NCBI RefSeq assembly: GCF_018967845.1 | Contig: NZ_JAHLZZ010000001.1 | Coordinates: forward strand, 372,001 to 436,000 | Direction: 5' to 3' | Source: Hymenobacter siberiensis | Lineage (GTDB): Bacteria; Bacteroidota; Bacteroidia; Cytophagales; Hymenobacteraceae | DNA: 64,000 nucleotides | Part shown: one piece after another, positions 15,123-23,989 of the stretch | Layout: every line of letters starts with the position of its first letter | How positions within the stretch are numbered: the first letter of the stretch is position 1 | Position numbers and translations under genes: made by a program | Notes under the pieces: generated by a model | Told to the model about the DNA's origin: nothing | What the model saw: only the letters and a program-made list of their open reading frames with translations | Databases searched by the model: none

Positions 15123-18100
15123 ATGAAACAACTTTTTACGTTCCTCGCCCTGTGCTGGCTCTGGGGCTGCGCCACGGTGTATGCCCAAACCCCACCGCCC
15201 GATTCGTTGCGCCAGCACCTGGACCACCTCTTTGCCCAGGTAGATAAAACCCAGGTGCCCGCGCCGTTCCTGGAAGAATACGGCCTGCGCTTTCTGCCGC
15301 TCGACGTGTTCAACGGCACCCTCACCGACAGCAGCCTGACCAACATGCAGGCCTGGCGCATGGCCTACGCCAGCGTATTTACGAGCTTTATCACGGGCAG
15401 CAACGGCCTGCCGACCCTCGGCGACCTCAACACACCCGCCTGAAGACGCAGGCGGCGGCTTCCCCGGCCATCCCCATCATAGTGCAGCGCATCAACTACG
15501 CCGCCCTACGGCCCGATGCCCTCACGGCCGGCCTGTTCACGGCCCAAAGCGAGCAGCTCTACGACGTAGCCGGCCGCGCGCAAAGCCCCTACCTGGCGCG
15601 TGTGCTGTTTATGGCCAGCCCCGAATGCAACGTGGCCGCCACCGGCGACGTGAGCTTTGTGTTTGCCCAGAGCCTGCATGTGCAAAGCGGGGGCGGTAGC
15701 GTGAGTAACCTGAGCCTCGATTTTGGCGATGGCCGGGGCTACCTCACCGCCACCCGGGGCCAGCCCATTGGGGCCAGTTACTGCACGGCCGGCACCAAGC
15801 GCGTGAAGGTGCGCGTGACCTATTTTCAGTCCACGCGGTTTGGGGCCACTACCAATGCCAGCACCGGCACCGGCGGGGCCCAGCCACAGGCGGTGCCCGG
15901 CTATTACACCAGCTACGAAAGCCACTTCGACCTCGACGTGCGCGCTCCCGGCTGCGCCCCCGCTGTCCGCTACACTGACTCCGGCCGCATGGTGCCCTTT
16001 GGTCCAACCTCGGCGCATTCGGGCGGAAAAGTGTACATCCGCTACGGCGATGTTAACCGCACGCAGCTGCTTAGGCCCCTGATTGTAGCGGAAGGGTACG
16101 ATGCGTCCAGTGTAGCGCCACACTTGCAGAAATATAATTACAGCATCCAGAATTTCTTGGATGATATTAGTTCGCCCGGTTTCAATTTATACAACGCCCT
16201 AGAAAGCGCCCCGCGTCCCAACGGCTTGCCCACTGGGGCCACCGGCTACGACATCGTGTTCATCGACTACGCCAATGGCACCGATGACATCCGCCGCAAC
16301 GCGGCTCTGTTCAAGGACGTGGTAAACTGGGTGAACCAGGAAAAAGCGGCCAACGGCAGCACCGAGAAAAACGTGGTGCTGAGCATTTCGATGGGGGGCC
16401 TGGTGGCCCGCTACGGCCTGGCCCAAATGGAGCGGGCCGCGCCCAACAGCTCCGATACCCGCCTACTCGTGACGCACGACAGCCCCACCGGGGCGCTAAT
16501 ACGCCCTTGGGCCTGCAAGCCCTGGTGGCGCAGGCAAATGCCACGCTGGGCCTGCAGCTAGTGGGGGGCATCAACAGCCTGTATGGAATTGATATTTTCC
16601 CGGAAGTATTCGAGGGCGAACAACTCGCCGATGCGCCCGCTACCCAGCAGCTGCTTTTAGTGCGGGCCTCGCGCTCAGGGTTCGGGCCGTTTTCGTCGGT
16701 CAGTACCACCTACAACACGTTTATCGCCAACGAATATCAGCCCGTAGTAAGCGGTTCGTTTCCGTATCAGTTCGTGGCCACCAGTCTGGGGTCGCAGTGC
16801 GGCAATGGCTCCCTTAGCCCCTACGATGAGCTGGTGCGCTATAACTTTTCGGGATTTATATCCCCCGTGCCGTGGATAATTCGCCATAGCTACAAAACGG
16901 AAATCTTGGTAAATGCAATGCCCAATTCTGGCCGGGTCGAGCGCATATCGAGCTTGCGTGTATATGTTCAAGTGAGAATACTATCTGTCTTCAGCTTTCA
17001 CGCATACTTTATCAATTCCTCTCTCGATTCCCCTTCGGTTAACCCCGTGGCTTGGGACGGCTTACCAGGCGGCACTCAAAACGTGAGTGACCAAGCTCGC
17101 ATCAACCCACCAACGCCCCATTTCAGCTTGTTGTGGTTTAGCAGTATCCAAGGAAATTTTTCTACGGCCGGCGATTTCTGCTTTGTGCCCACGGCCAGTG
17201 CCCTCGATGTTCCCATCAATAACATCACGGCCCGGTCCAGCTACGTCAGCGACCTGACTTCAAGTCCCATCCGGCCGGTTCCTCCCCATTTCATCGCGCA
17301 GAAGAGCTATACGCTCTTAGCGGGTGGGCAAAAATTCAATTACCCCACCCGTTCTTCCCCGGCCGGCAGGCGCAGTGGATTTTTAACGAAATGCAGTTGC
17401 AATCGAACGCTACCGTTTCTTGTTCCACCGAGTGCAACCTATATCCCCCGGTATCTATCACCGGCTCGGACATCATCTGCACGGGCAGCACGGGCACCAC
17501 GTTCAGCGTCGCCCCGCCCTTCGGCGGCGTGACGGGCTGGACGGTATCCCCCGCCGGCCGGGCCACCTTCACTACGCCCACGGCGGGGGCTACGAGCGTG
17601 ACGCTGGTGCCCGCGTCCGGGGCCAGTGGCATAGTGACCCTGACCGCTTCGTTGAGCAACGGCTGTTTCAGCACCACGGCCAGCCGCACGGTGGCGGTGG
17701 GCGAGGGGTCTATGCTCATCAACGACAGCAAAAACACCCCAACCTGTGCCGTGCCGGATGCCACGTTTGCCATCACGACCAGCTACGGGGCACCTAGCCC
17801 CTACACCTGGCAAGTGAGCGCGGGCACCATCTCCTCGGGGCAAGGTACCGGACAGATAACGGTTTCCAACTTGCCATTTCAGCAGTACCGATTAGATGTG
17901 AGCGTGGCCAGCCCGGCTACTTGCGGAGGGAGTACCCCGATAGAAGGCTTCTATTCGCAGGACTACTACACGCGCAACGGCTTGGAGAATTGTCCGCAGT
18001 ATCTCTCCCGAAACGCCGCCGCCCCCACCGCCACCCTCTACCCCAACCCGGCGAAGGAAACCGTGGACGTACACGTCGAAAACGCCGATGCCGCCCACCC

Positions 18101-18272
18101 CGTCACGGTGCGCCTGTTCGACGGCTACGGCCGGGCCCGGGCCGAGCAAACCAGCACCGGCGCGGCTTCGGTGCGCCTGACCACGGATAAGCTGCCGGCC
18201 GGGCTCTACTTCGTGCACATTCTGCGGGGCCGGGAGGTGCTCAGCCGCCAGCAGCTGCGCATCGAGAAATAA
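15123..18272 (+). pseudogene. secreted lipase-like protein with T9SS C-terminal domain, three frame lesions
   Basis: Four successive frames read as one protein of about 1040 residues. Frame 1 (15123) has a signal peptide (LALCWLWGCATVYAQ). Frame 2 carries a PKD-like segment and the lipase-type elbow VVLSISMGGLVARYGLAQME. Frame 3 begins PLGLQALVAQANATLG. Frame 4 contains ICTGSTGTTFSV and ends with a type IX sorting domain (ATLYPNPAKETVDVHVEN...LPAGLYFVHILRGREVLSRQQLRI). Breaks are near 15428-15436 (an extra AC in an AC run), 16494-16504 and 17345-17350 (one C short in a C-run). All shift the frame the same way. Either the gene has decayed or the assembly has indels. The intact form would be an exported hydrolase anchored or released by T9SS. 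Confidence 0.85.
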
Positions 18273-18383
18273 TAGCCGGCTCCCCGCGTTTACGGCCCTA
18301 CGCGGGTGGCTTCGGCCTGGTGGGCCGGGCCACCCGTTCTTTTTCACTCCCATTCTCCCATTTCATTTTACCCCCGTTTACCC

Positions 18384-18868
18384 ATGAAACAAGGCAACCG
18401 CATTTCCGAAACCCTCTCTGCCGCCGACGCGAAAAAATCGTGGATGCCCTGCACCAGGTCGAAGCCCTGCTGCCCTTCCTCATCACCCTGCAGCCCGAGG
18501 AAAGCAAGGGCCTGCGCAACATCGGCTTCGACGGCATCCCCTTCGCCCAGGCCGGCCTCGATGCCGTGCGGGCCAGCGTGGACTTCACCCGCCGCAATTT
18601 CGACCTGGCCGAGTTTGAAAAAGACGTGGCCCTCATGGATGCCCTGCGCGGCATCCGGGCCGTGCTCGGGCCGCTGGTTCAGAAAGTGGAGGACACCTAC
18701 CGCCTGGCCGGAGCCGACGTGATGGTGACCGCCGACGACATCTACGAAGACCTGCGCAAGGACAACGGCGAAACCGCCGCCGTGCAGGCCCCCCTCCAAA
18801 TCATGAAAAAGCGCTACGCCCAGCGCCTGGGTGCCGCCAAAGCCAAGCCCGCGCCCAAAGCGGCGTAG
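18384..18868 (+). pseudogene. hypothetical protein with an A-run frameshift
   Basis: Starting at ATG 18384 the frame reads MKQGNRISETLSAADAKK, then goes out of frame. The other frame continues as IVDALHQVEALLPFLITLQPEE to the TAG at 18868. The break is in the six-A run at 18432-18437; one more A would restore a 162-residue protein. It is helical and ends in a Lys/Ala/Pro tail (AAKAKPAPKAA). No family was recognised. A sequencing indel is as likely as a real mutation. Confidence 0.7.
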
Positions 18869-18889
18869 CCCCGGCTGGCCGGGGTGCCG

Positions 18890-19099
18890 CACCGGTCGCG
18901 GGTGGTACGCCACCGCTCAGGAGTGGTGCGACACCGGTCCCGACCGGTGCGGAACCGGTGTCAAGTGTTGTAGCACCGGTCGCGACCGGTGCGGAACCAC
19001 TCTCAGGTCGTGCAACACCGCTCCTGAGCGGTGCGGAACCGGTCCCAGGTGGTGCAAAACCGGTCTGAAGTGGTGTCGCACCACTTCAGACCGGTTTTT
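18890..19099. repeat. ten-unit tandem array of 21-nt palindromic repeats
   Basis: Units start at 18890, 18911, 18932, 18953, 18974, 18995, 19016, 19037, 19058 and 19079, exactly 21 nt apart. The common form is (C/A)ACCGGTC..GACCGGTGCGG. Units at 18932, 18974 and 19016 are near-perfect 18-bp palindromes (e.g. CACCGGTCGCGACCGGTG). The last two units pair with each other as the terminator at 19056-19101. The array lies between two convergent genes. It has no spacers, so it is not CRISPR. Confidence 0.9.
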
Positions 19100-19101
19100 T
19101 T
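19056..19101. terminator. strong bidirectional terminator at the end of the 21-nt array
   Basis: A 20-bp perfect stem (AAAACCGGTCTGAAGTGGTG with its complement) closes on a 3-nt loop, with A-run before and T-run after. It can serve both convergent genes. Confidence 0.92.
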
Positions 19102-19135
19102 ATGGTCCTGCCCTAAGGAAAAGATGGCGCGGTTA

Positions 19136-20440
19136 TCAACTCTTGATAATTAACTCAGCCACTTCGCGTCCGGTGGACAAGGCCGCGTTCAGCGAGGGAT
19201 AGGAAGTCCAGTCGCCGCAGCGGTAGAGGGTTTCGGCCAATTTCAGGGGCTGTTCTACGGGCTGGCCGGGCAGGTACACCGGCAGCGCCGTGGGGATGCG
19301 GTAGCTGCGCAGGTGCTCCCACTGCCGGGCGGCCGGCCCAAACCAGGCGGCCAGTTCCTCGCGCAGGCGGGCGGTCAGCTCTTCCTCGCTGAGGCTGCGC
19401 TCGCCGTGGGTGCTCACCGATATCAGCGAGCGGCCGGCGGGGGCGTAGGCGCCGCTCACATCGGCGGGGAAGGCCACGTTATGGGCCAGAGCACTGGGGC
19501 CGGCGTTCAGGCGCAGCAGCTTGTCATTGCGGCCCGGCGAGTGGCCGCCGGGCGTGGCAAAGTAGGTGCAGGTGGTGAGGCGGGCCGCCGTGGGAAAAGT
19601 GGCGTTCTGGGCCGTGAGGCTGTCGTCGGGGTTGCCGCTGCGGCCGGTCAGCAGGCGCAGGGTGCTCAGGCCATCGGTGGCCAGCACCACGGCCGAGCCG
19701 TGCAATACCTGGCCCGTAGTGAGGCGCACCTGCGTGCCATCGACCACGCCCGCCACCGGCGAGTTGAGGCGCACCGTGCCGGCGGGCAGGCGGGCCGCCA
19801 GCTGCTCGGGCAGCTGCTGCATGCCCAGGGCGGGCACGGCCGCCTCGCCGGTCACGAACTGCTGGAACACGAATTCGAAGAAGTTGCTGGCCGTAGTCAG
19901 CTCCCTGTCCAGGAAAACGCCGCCGAAAAACGGCTTGAAAAACGCGTTTATCATCTGCTCGCTCCAGCCGTAGCGTTGCAGGAAGGTGAGGGTATCGGTG
20001 GCCGGGCGGGCCAGCAATTCCTCGGGCGTGTATTTCAGCAAGTGCCGCACCAGACTGAGGATGCGCAGCTTATCAGGCAGCGTCCCAATTGGCGAAGTAA
20101 GCGCCGAAAACGCCGCCAGCGGGGCTTGCAATGGGTTTTGCAAGGTAGTTTCACGCCCATCGGCCAGCCGGATTACGGCCCCGGAGCGGAAGCTTTTCAA
20201 GTTGAGCGCACTGTAGTCGAAGATGCGCCGGGCCTCGGGGTAGTTGGTGAGCATTACCTGAAAGCCCCGGTCGAGCCGGAAGCCATCGGGCGTGATATCG
20301 GTACGCACGCGGCCACCCACGGCATCGGCCGCTTCGAGCACGAGCACGGCATGGCCGGCGCGGTGCAGCCAGGTGGCGCAGGCCAGCCCGGCCATGCCCG
20401 CCCCGATGATGATAACGGGGTTAGAATCAGAGGGAGTCAT
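19136..20440 (-). CDS. FAD-dependent oxidoreductase (amine oxidase / phytoene desaturase-like)
   Basis: 434 residues. The N-terminal dinucleotide-binding motif is IIIGAGMAGLACATWLHRAGHAV, followed by LEAADAVGGRVRTD. The C-terminus ends in the FAD-contact segment YRCGDWTSYPSLNAALSTGREVAEL. This layout is that of the flavin amine oxidase, protoporphyrinogen oxidase and carotenoid desaturase superfamily. No signal peptide is present. The substrate cannot be deduced; no carotenoid or haem genes are next to it. Confidence 0.85.
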   Translation of the reverse strand: MTPSDSNPVIIIGAGMAGLACATWLHRAGHAVLVLEAADAVGGRVRTDITPDGFRLDRGFQVMLTNYPEARRIFDYSALNLKSFRSGAVIRLADGRETTLQNPLQAPLAAFSALTSPIGTLPDKLRILSLVRHLLKYTPEELLARPATDTLTFLQRYGWSEQMINAFFKPFFGGVFLDRELTTASNFFEFVFQQFVTGEAAVPALGMQQLPEQLAARLPAGTVRLNSPVAGVVDGTQVRLTTGQVLHGSAVVLATDGLSTLRLLTGRSGNPDDSLTAQNATFPTAARLTTCTYFATPGGHSPGRNDKLLRLNAGPSALAHNVAFPADVSGAYAPAGRSLISVSTHGERSLSEEELTARLREELAAWFGPAARQWEHLRSYRIPTALPVYLPGQPVEQPLKLAETLYRCGDWTSYPSLNAALSTGREVAELIIKS

Positions 20441-20548
20441 AATTGAGTAGCAAACAGAATTTCGCGCAGCTTGCTCCGCATTTCACGGCGCGGGGCGCGA
20501 AAGGTTGGGCTAATTGAGGTTATAACGGAGTGACGTTTTTCAAGCGTC

Positions 20549-20595
20549 TGTCGTCCTGAGCATTCTGCGATTGAAGCAGAATACTCAGGACGACA
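20549..20595. repeat. palindromic repeat, GTCGTCCTGAG family
   Basis: Arms of 20 nt (TGTCGTCCTGAGCATTCTGC and its complement, 19/20) around GATTGAA. It lies directly beside the 90-bp element at 20598. Confidence 0.8.
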
Positions 20596-20597
20596 GT

Positions 20598-20687
20598 GGA
20601 GTTGTTTAGAAAGTCACAAAAGGTCCTCAAACGGTCATGCAGCGCGCAGCGCTGCATGACCGTTTGAGGACTTTCTAAACAGCTTCA
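20598..20687 (+). mobile_element. 90-bp palindromic MITE-like element, copy A
   Basis: Ends TGTTTAGAAAGTC (20603) and GACTTTCTAAACA (20681) are inverted. The centre is a long palindrome around CGGTCATGCAGCGC. A second copy with the same length and the same extra flanks (GGAGT and GCTTCA) lies at 57998-58087 in opposite orientation. Confidence 0.8.
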
Positions 20688-20725
20688 GTAATTCACAACC
20701 AACACAAATGACCCTAAAGCTGCTT

Positions 20726-21430
20726 TTAAAACAGCTTGGGCATCTTGTGCTCCTTCCATTTCTTGCGGGTTTTCATCGTCCAGAACTCGGCCACGCCGTT
20801 GCGTTGCAGGCTGAGCTGCCAGGCCGCCATGGGCTGGCCCATCTTATACCCGGTGGCCTGGTCCTGCGGGAATTTCTGCTTGATGAGGGCATAATCAGCC
20901 GCCGCAATATCCTTCCCTACTTCGCCGTGGCAGCGCAGGCACAGCTGGTTATTCAGCACAATGGGCCGCTGGTAAAAGAATACTTCCTGCGACAGCCGCT
21001 TGATGGTCCGCACCGTATCGGGCCGCATTTCCTCGGCCAGCAGCGGGGCCTGGCTGGCGGGGTTGCGGGGCCGCTCGCTCACGCGGTGGGCCGTGGCCTT
21101 GAGCACGCCGGCCAGGGAGTCGACGGCGCGGTAAGTTTCGGGTTTGCAAAAAGCCATGGCGCGGGCCACGCCCCCGGCGGCCAGCTCGCGGGCCAGGGTG
21201 CGGCGCAGCAGCGAGTCGGCGGTGGCCGTGAGGGAATCGCCGGCCCAGCGGGTGGCGTGCAGCAGGTCCTTGGGCATGATGCGCTTCACCTCCCAGTTTT
21301 CGGCCTCGATGCCGATGCGCTTGCTGTCTTTGAGGTGCTCCACCTGGTCGGGGCGGCAGGCGGCAGCGGCGGCGAACACCAGCGCCGACAAGGCAATTTT
21401 GGACAACAGGGATTTCACGAACACGGGCAT
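20726..21430 (-). CDS. Tll0287-like (DUF3365) haem-binding lipoprotein
   Basis: 234 residues with a lipobox (AAAAC, Cys25), so exported and lipidated. It shows the features of Tll0287-like c-type haem domains: an N-terminal helix region with MAFCKPET, then FYQRPIVLNNQLCLRCHGEVG, where CLRCH is a CXXCH haem-attachment site, and a C-terminal MGQPMAAWQLSL strand. It is likely a periplasmic redox or sensor protein. It is a separate unit upstream of thrC by strand order (61 nt downstream of the thrC stop). Confidence 0.85.
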   Translation of the reverse strand: MPVFVKSLLSKIALSALVFAAAAACRPDQVEHLKDSKRIGIEAENWEVKRIMPKDLLHATRWAGDSLTATADSLLRRTLARELAAGGVARAMAFCKPETYRAVDSLAGVLKATAHRVSERPRNPASQAPLLAEEMRPDTVRTIKRLSQEVFFYQRPIVLNNQLCLRCHGEVGKDIAAADYALIKQKFPQDQATGYKMGQPMAAWQLSLQRNGVAEFWTMKTRKKWKEHKMPKLF

Positions 21431-21490
21431 TAGAACTGATTTTACACAAAAGTCTGAACCGCCGCACCAATGGCCAGGGCCATCGCCGGG

Positions 21491-22786
21491 CTACATCAGG
21501 TAGGCTTTCAACTCTTCGTAGTTAACCGCCAGCGGCACACTTCGTTTAGCCCGCCCCTGCAAGACCTGCACTACGGCCGGCAGCTCGATGGCGCGGCCGA
21601 GGATGGGCTCTACCACGTCGGGGAACTTCACGGGGTGCGCCGTGGCCAGAATCAGGCCCGCCGCGCCCGCGTGTTGGGCCTGGTAGCGGCGCAGCGCCGT
21701 GTAGGCCACCGCACCGTGCGGGTCGAGCAGATACTCGTCTCGCTCCCACACCTGCCGGATGGCGGCCACCGTATCGGCGTCGCTCACGGTATCGGCACCG
21801 AGGGCGGCGCGCAGCTTATTCAGGTCGTTATCAAACAGCTCCAGAATACGTACGAAGTTGCTGGGGTTGCCCACGTCCATGGCGTTGGAAAAGGTGGGCA
21901 CGGCCGGCCGGGGCTCGTAGGTGCCCGTGCGCAGGTAGGCGGGCACCGGCTCGTTGGCGTTGCAGGCCGCGATGAAGTGCCCCAATCCCAGCCCCGAGGC
22001 CTGGGCAAGCAGCCCCGCGCACAGGTTGCCAAAGTTGCCGCTCGGCACCGCCACTACCGGCGCGGGTGCCCCGGCTGACCACTGCTGCATGGCAAAGCAG
22101 TAGTAGAGCTGCTGCGGCAGCCACCGCGCCACGTTGATGCTGTTGGCCGAGGTTAGGAAGCGTTTTTGCGCCAGCTCGGGGTCCAGAAACGCCTGTTTCA
22201 CCAGCGCCTGGCAGTCGTCGAACGTACCGCTCACTTCCAGCGCCGTAATATTCTGGCCCAGGGTGGTGAGCTGCTGCTCCTGTACGGGGCTCACCTTGCC
22301 TTTGGGGTAGAGTATCACCACTTCCACGCCCGGCACGCCCAGAAAGCCGCTGGCCACGGCCCCGCCGGTATCGCCGGAAGTGGCTACCAGCACGGTCACG
22401 GGCGGCGTGTCGCCGTGCTGGGCGAAGTAGCCCAGGCAGCGACTCATAAACCGCGCCCCCACGTCCTTAAACGCCAAAGTAGGCCCATGAAACAGCTCCA
22501 GCGCCGACACGCCCGCCACCACCGGCACCAGCGGAAAGTCAAAGTCCACCGCCTCGGCGCAGATGCGCTGCAAGTCGGCCTCGGCAATGGTGCTGCCCAC
22601 GTAAGGCCGCATCACATTGAATGCCACGGTAGCCTTGCTCAGGCTGCGCAATTCGCGCCGGAAATCCGCAGAGAATTTCGGGATGCTTTCGGGGAAATAC
22701 AGGCCGCCATCCGGAGCCTGCCCGGTGATGGTGGCCGTGCGAAAATCAACCAGCGGCGACTGGTGGCGGAGGCTGTAGTATTTCAT
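21491..22786 (-). CDS. thrC: threonine synthase
   Basis: 431 residues. It converts O-phosphohomoserine to threonine using PLP. It has the typical start MKYYSLRHQSPLVDFRTATITGQAPDGGLYFPE, the PLP lysine in LFHGPTLAFKDVGARF, the phosphate-binding ATSGDTGGAVASGF and VAVPSGNFGNLCAGLLA. It is the last of three minus-strand thr genes (A, B, C), cytoplasmic. The gap to thrB is filled by a 158-bp inverted-repeat element. Confidence 0.96.
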   Translation of the reverse strand: MKYYSLRHQSPLVDFRTATITGQAPDGGLYFPESIPKFSADFRRELRSLSKATVAFNVMRPYVGSTIAEADLQRICAEAVDFDFPLVPVVAGVSALELFHGPTLAFKDVGARFMSRCLGYFAQHGDTPPVTVLVATSGDTGGAVASGFLGVPGVEVVILYPKGKVSPVQEQQLTTLGQNITALEVSGTFDDCQALVKQAFLDPELAQKRFLTSANSINVARWLPQQLYYCFAMQQWSAGAPAPVVAVPSGNFGNLCAGLLAQASGLGLGHFIAACNANEPVPAYLRTGTYEPRPAVPTFSNAMDVGNPSNFVRILELFDNDLNKLRAALGADTVSDADTVAAIRQVWERDEYLLDPHGAVAYTALRRYQAQHAGAAGLILATAHPVKFPDVVEPILGRAIELPAVVQVLQGRAKRSVPLAVNYEELKAYLM

Positions 22787-22811
22787 TTTCAGGCTTTATA
22801 AATGCAAAAGC

Positions 22812-22969
22812 GTCGTTCGCCCATTCGCCTCACCCCCTGCCCCCCTCTCCGATGGAGAGGGAGAACCGATTCGTGAAGACGACGTTACGGCATAAGTCGT
22901 GGAGAGTATTTCCGGTATCCCCTCTCCATCGGAGATGGGGGCAGGGGGTGAGGCGAATGGGCGAACGAC
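22812..22969. repeat. 158-bp inverted-repeat element between thrB and thrC
   Basis: Arms 22812-22861 and 22920-22969 are 49/50 complementary, with a 58-nt centre. Each arm carries an inner palindrome (CCTCTCCGATGGAGAGG). On the minus strand its first bases form the TAG of thrB. No gene is present. Confidence 0.9.
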
Positions 22970-23895
22970 TACCCCACCACCCGCGCCCCCGTGGTGCCCA
23001 CCGGCCCCACGTACACGTTGCATTCAATTTTCAGTTCCGTGAATACGCTGCCCATGGCCGTGCCCACGGCCTGCGCCGTTGCCTCCGTCCGGTTCAGCAT
23101 AAAAATCGACGGCCCCGAGCCCGAGATGCCACCGCCAATGGCCCCCAACGCCAGCGCCCGCGCCCGCGCCTCGGCCAGGCCGGGAATGAGCGGCAGCCGC
23201 GCCGGCTCCACAATGTAGTCGTCGAGCGAGCGGCCGATAAGGTCGTAATCCGCCATCATAAAGCCGGCTACCAGTCCGGCCACGTTGGCCCACTGGCGCA
23301 CGGCCAGGCCCAGCGGCACGGTGGCCGGCAGCACCTTGCGCGAGTCGCTGGTTTTCAGCTCAATCTGCGGATGCACCACGGCCACCCACAGTGGCGGCGC
23401 GGGCAAGGCAATAATATCAATGGCCGGCTCCAAGGCCCGCACCACCGTGAAGCCGCCGAAAATGGCCGGCGCGATGTTATCGGCGTGGCGTGCTCCGGAG
23501 GCTACGGCCTCCCCTTCCATCGCAAAATCCACGAGCTGCATTTTTGTAAAGCGGTTGCCCAGCAGGGCATTAGCAGCCACCACCGCGCCGGCGGCGCTGG
23601 CGGCGCTGCTGCCCACGCCGCTGCCCGGCTTGATGCCTTTGGTGATTTCCATGTCGAAGCCCACAGCTTCCGGCACTTCTTTTAGCAGCGCCAGTAGGGC
23701 CACACCGGCCACGTTGTGCAGCGGGTCGGTGGGCAGGTTATAGGGGTCGAGATGCTGGATGCGGACGCCCGGCGTGGCGCTGCGCGTGAGGCGAATGGTA
23801 TCGTAGGGCGCGGCCAACGACAGGCCAAATACATCGAAACCACAGCCAAGGTTGGAGAGCGTGGCAGGGGAATGAACGAGAACGGAATCAGGCAT
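22969..23895 (-). CDS. thrB: homoserine kinase
   Basis: 308 residues, GHMP kinase family; phosphorylates homoserine with ATP. The phosphate-binding loop reads GIKPGSGVGSSAASAAGAVVAAN. The N-terminal ATLSNLGCGFDVFGLSL and C-terminal GGGISGSGPSIFML motifs also match. It lies between thrA and thrC in the threonine operon. Its TAG stop is at the edge of the inverted repeat at 22812-22969. Confidence 0.96.
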   Translation of the reverse strand: MPDSVLVHSPATLSNLGCGFDVFGLSLAAPYDTIRLTRSATPGVRIQHLDPYNLPTDPLHNVAGVALLALLKEVPEAVGFDMEITKGIKPGSGVGSSAASAAGAVVAANALLGNRFTKMQLVDFAMEGEAVASGARHADNIAPAIFGGFTVVRALEPAIDIIALPAPPLWVAVVHPQIELKTSDSRKVLPATVPLGLAVRQWANVAGLVAGFMMADYDLIGRSLDDYIVEPARLPLIPGLAEARARALALGAIGGGISGSGPSIFMLNRTEATAQAVGTAMGSVFTELKIECNVYVGPVGTTGARVVG

Positions 23896-23950
23896 TATGT
23901 TGAATTAACAATTAAGAATTAGGAATGCCCGGCACCCTTCATCACCCAAT

Positions 23951-23986
23951 TGTTAATTGTTAACTGTTAACTGTTAACTGTTAATT
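23951..23986. repeat. TGTTAAC tandem microrepeat between thrA and thrB
   Basis: TGTTAA(C/T) units, mostly 7 nt, repeat about five times (23951-23986), and each contains the palindrome GTTAAC. The neighbouring AACAATTAAGAATTAGG is part of the same AT-rich spacer. Confidence 0.75.
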
Positions 23987-23989
23987 AAA

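Noticed and set aside
15123..18272. Programmed frameshifting in the lipase-like gene
   Set aside because: No slippery heptamer was noticed at the three breaks, and three such sites in one gene are unlikely.
18890..19099. CRISPR array
   Set aside because: The units are contiguous at 21 nt without spacers, and no cas gene is nearby.
18831..19202. Cys-rich repeat protein read through the 21-nt array
   Set aside because: A 21-nt period gives a 7-residue repeat in any frame. There is no start signal or signal peptide, it overlaps the end of the previous gene, and the array is explained by DNA palindromes.
19313..20446. 377-codon frame opposite the FAD oxidoreductase
   Set aside because: Shadow frame; the oxidoreductase has intact FAD motifs on the minus strand.
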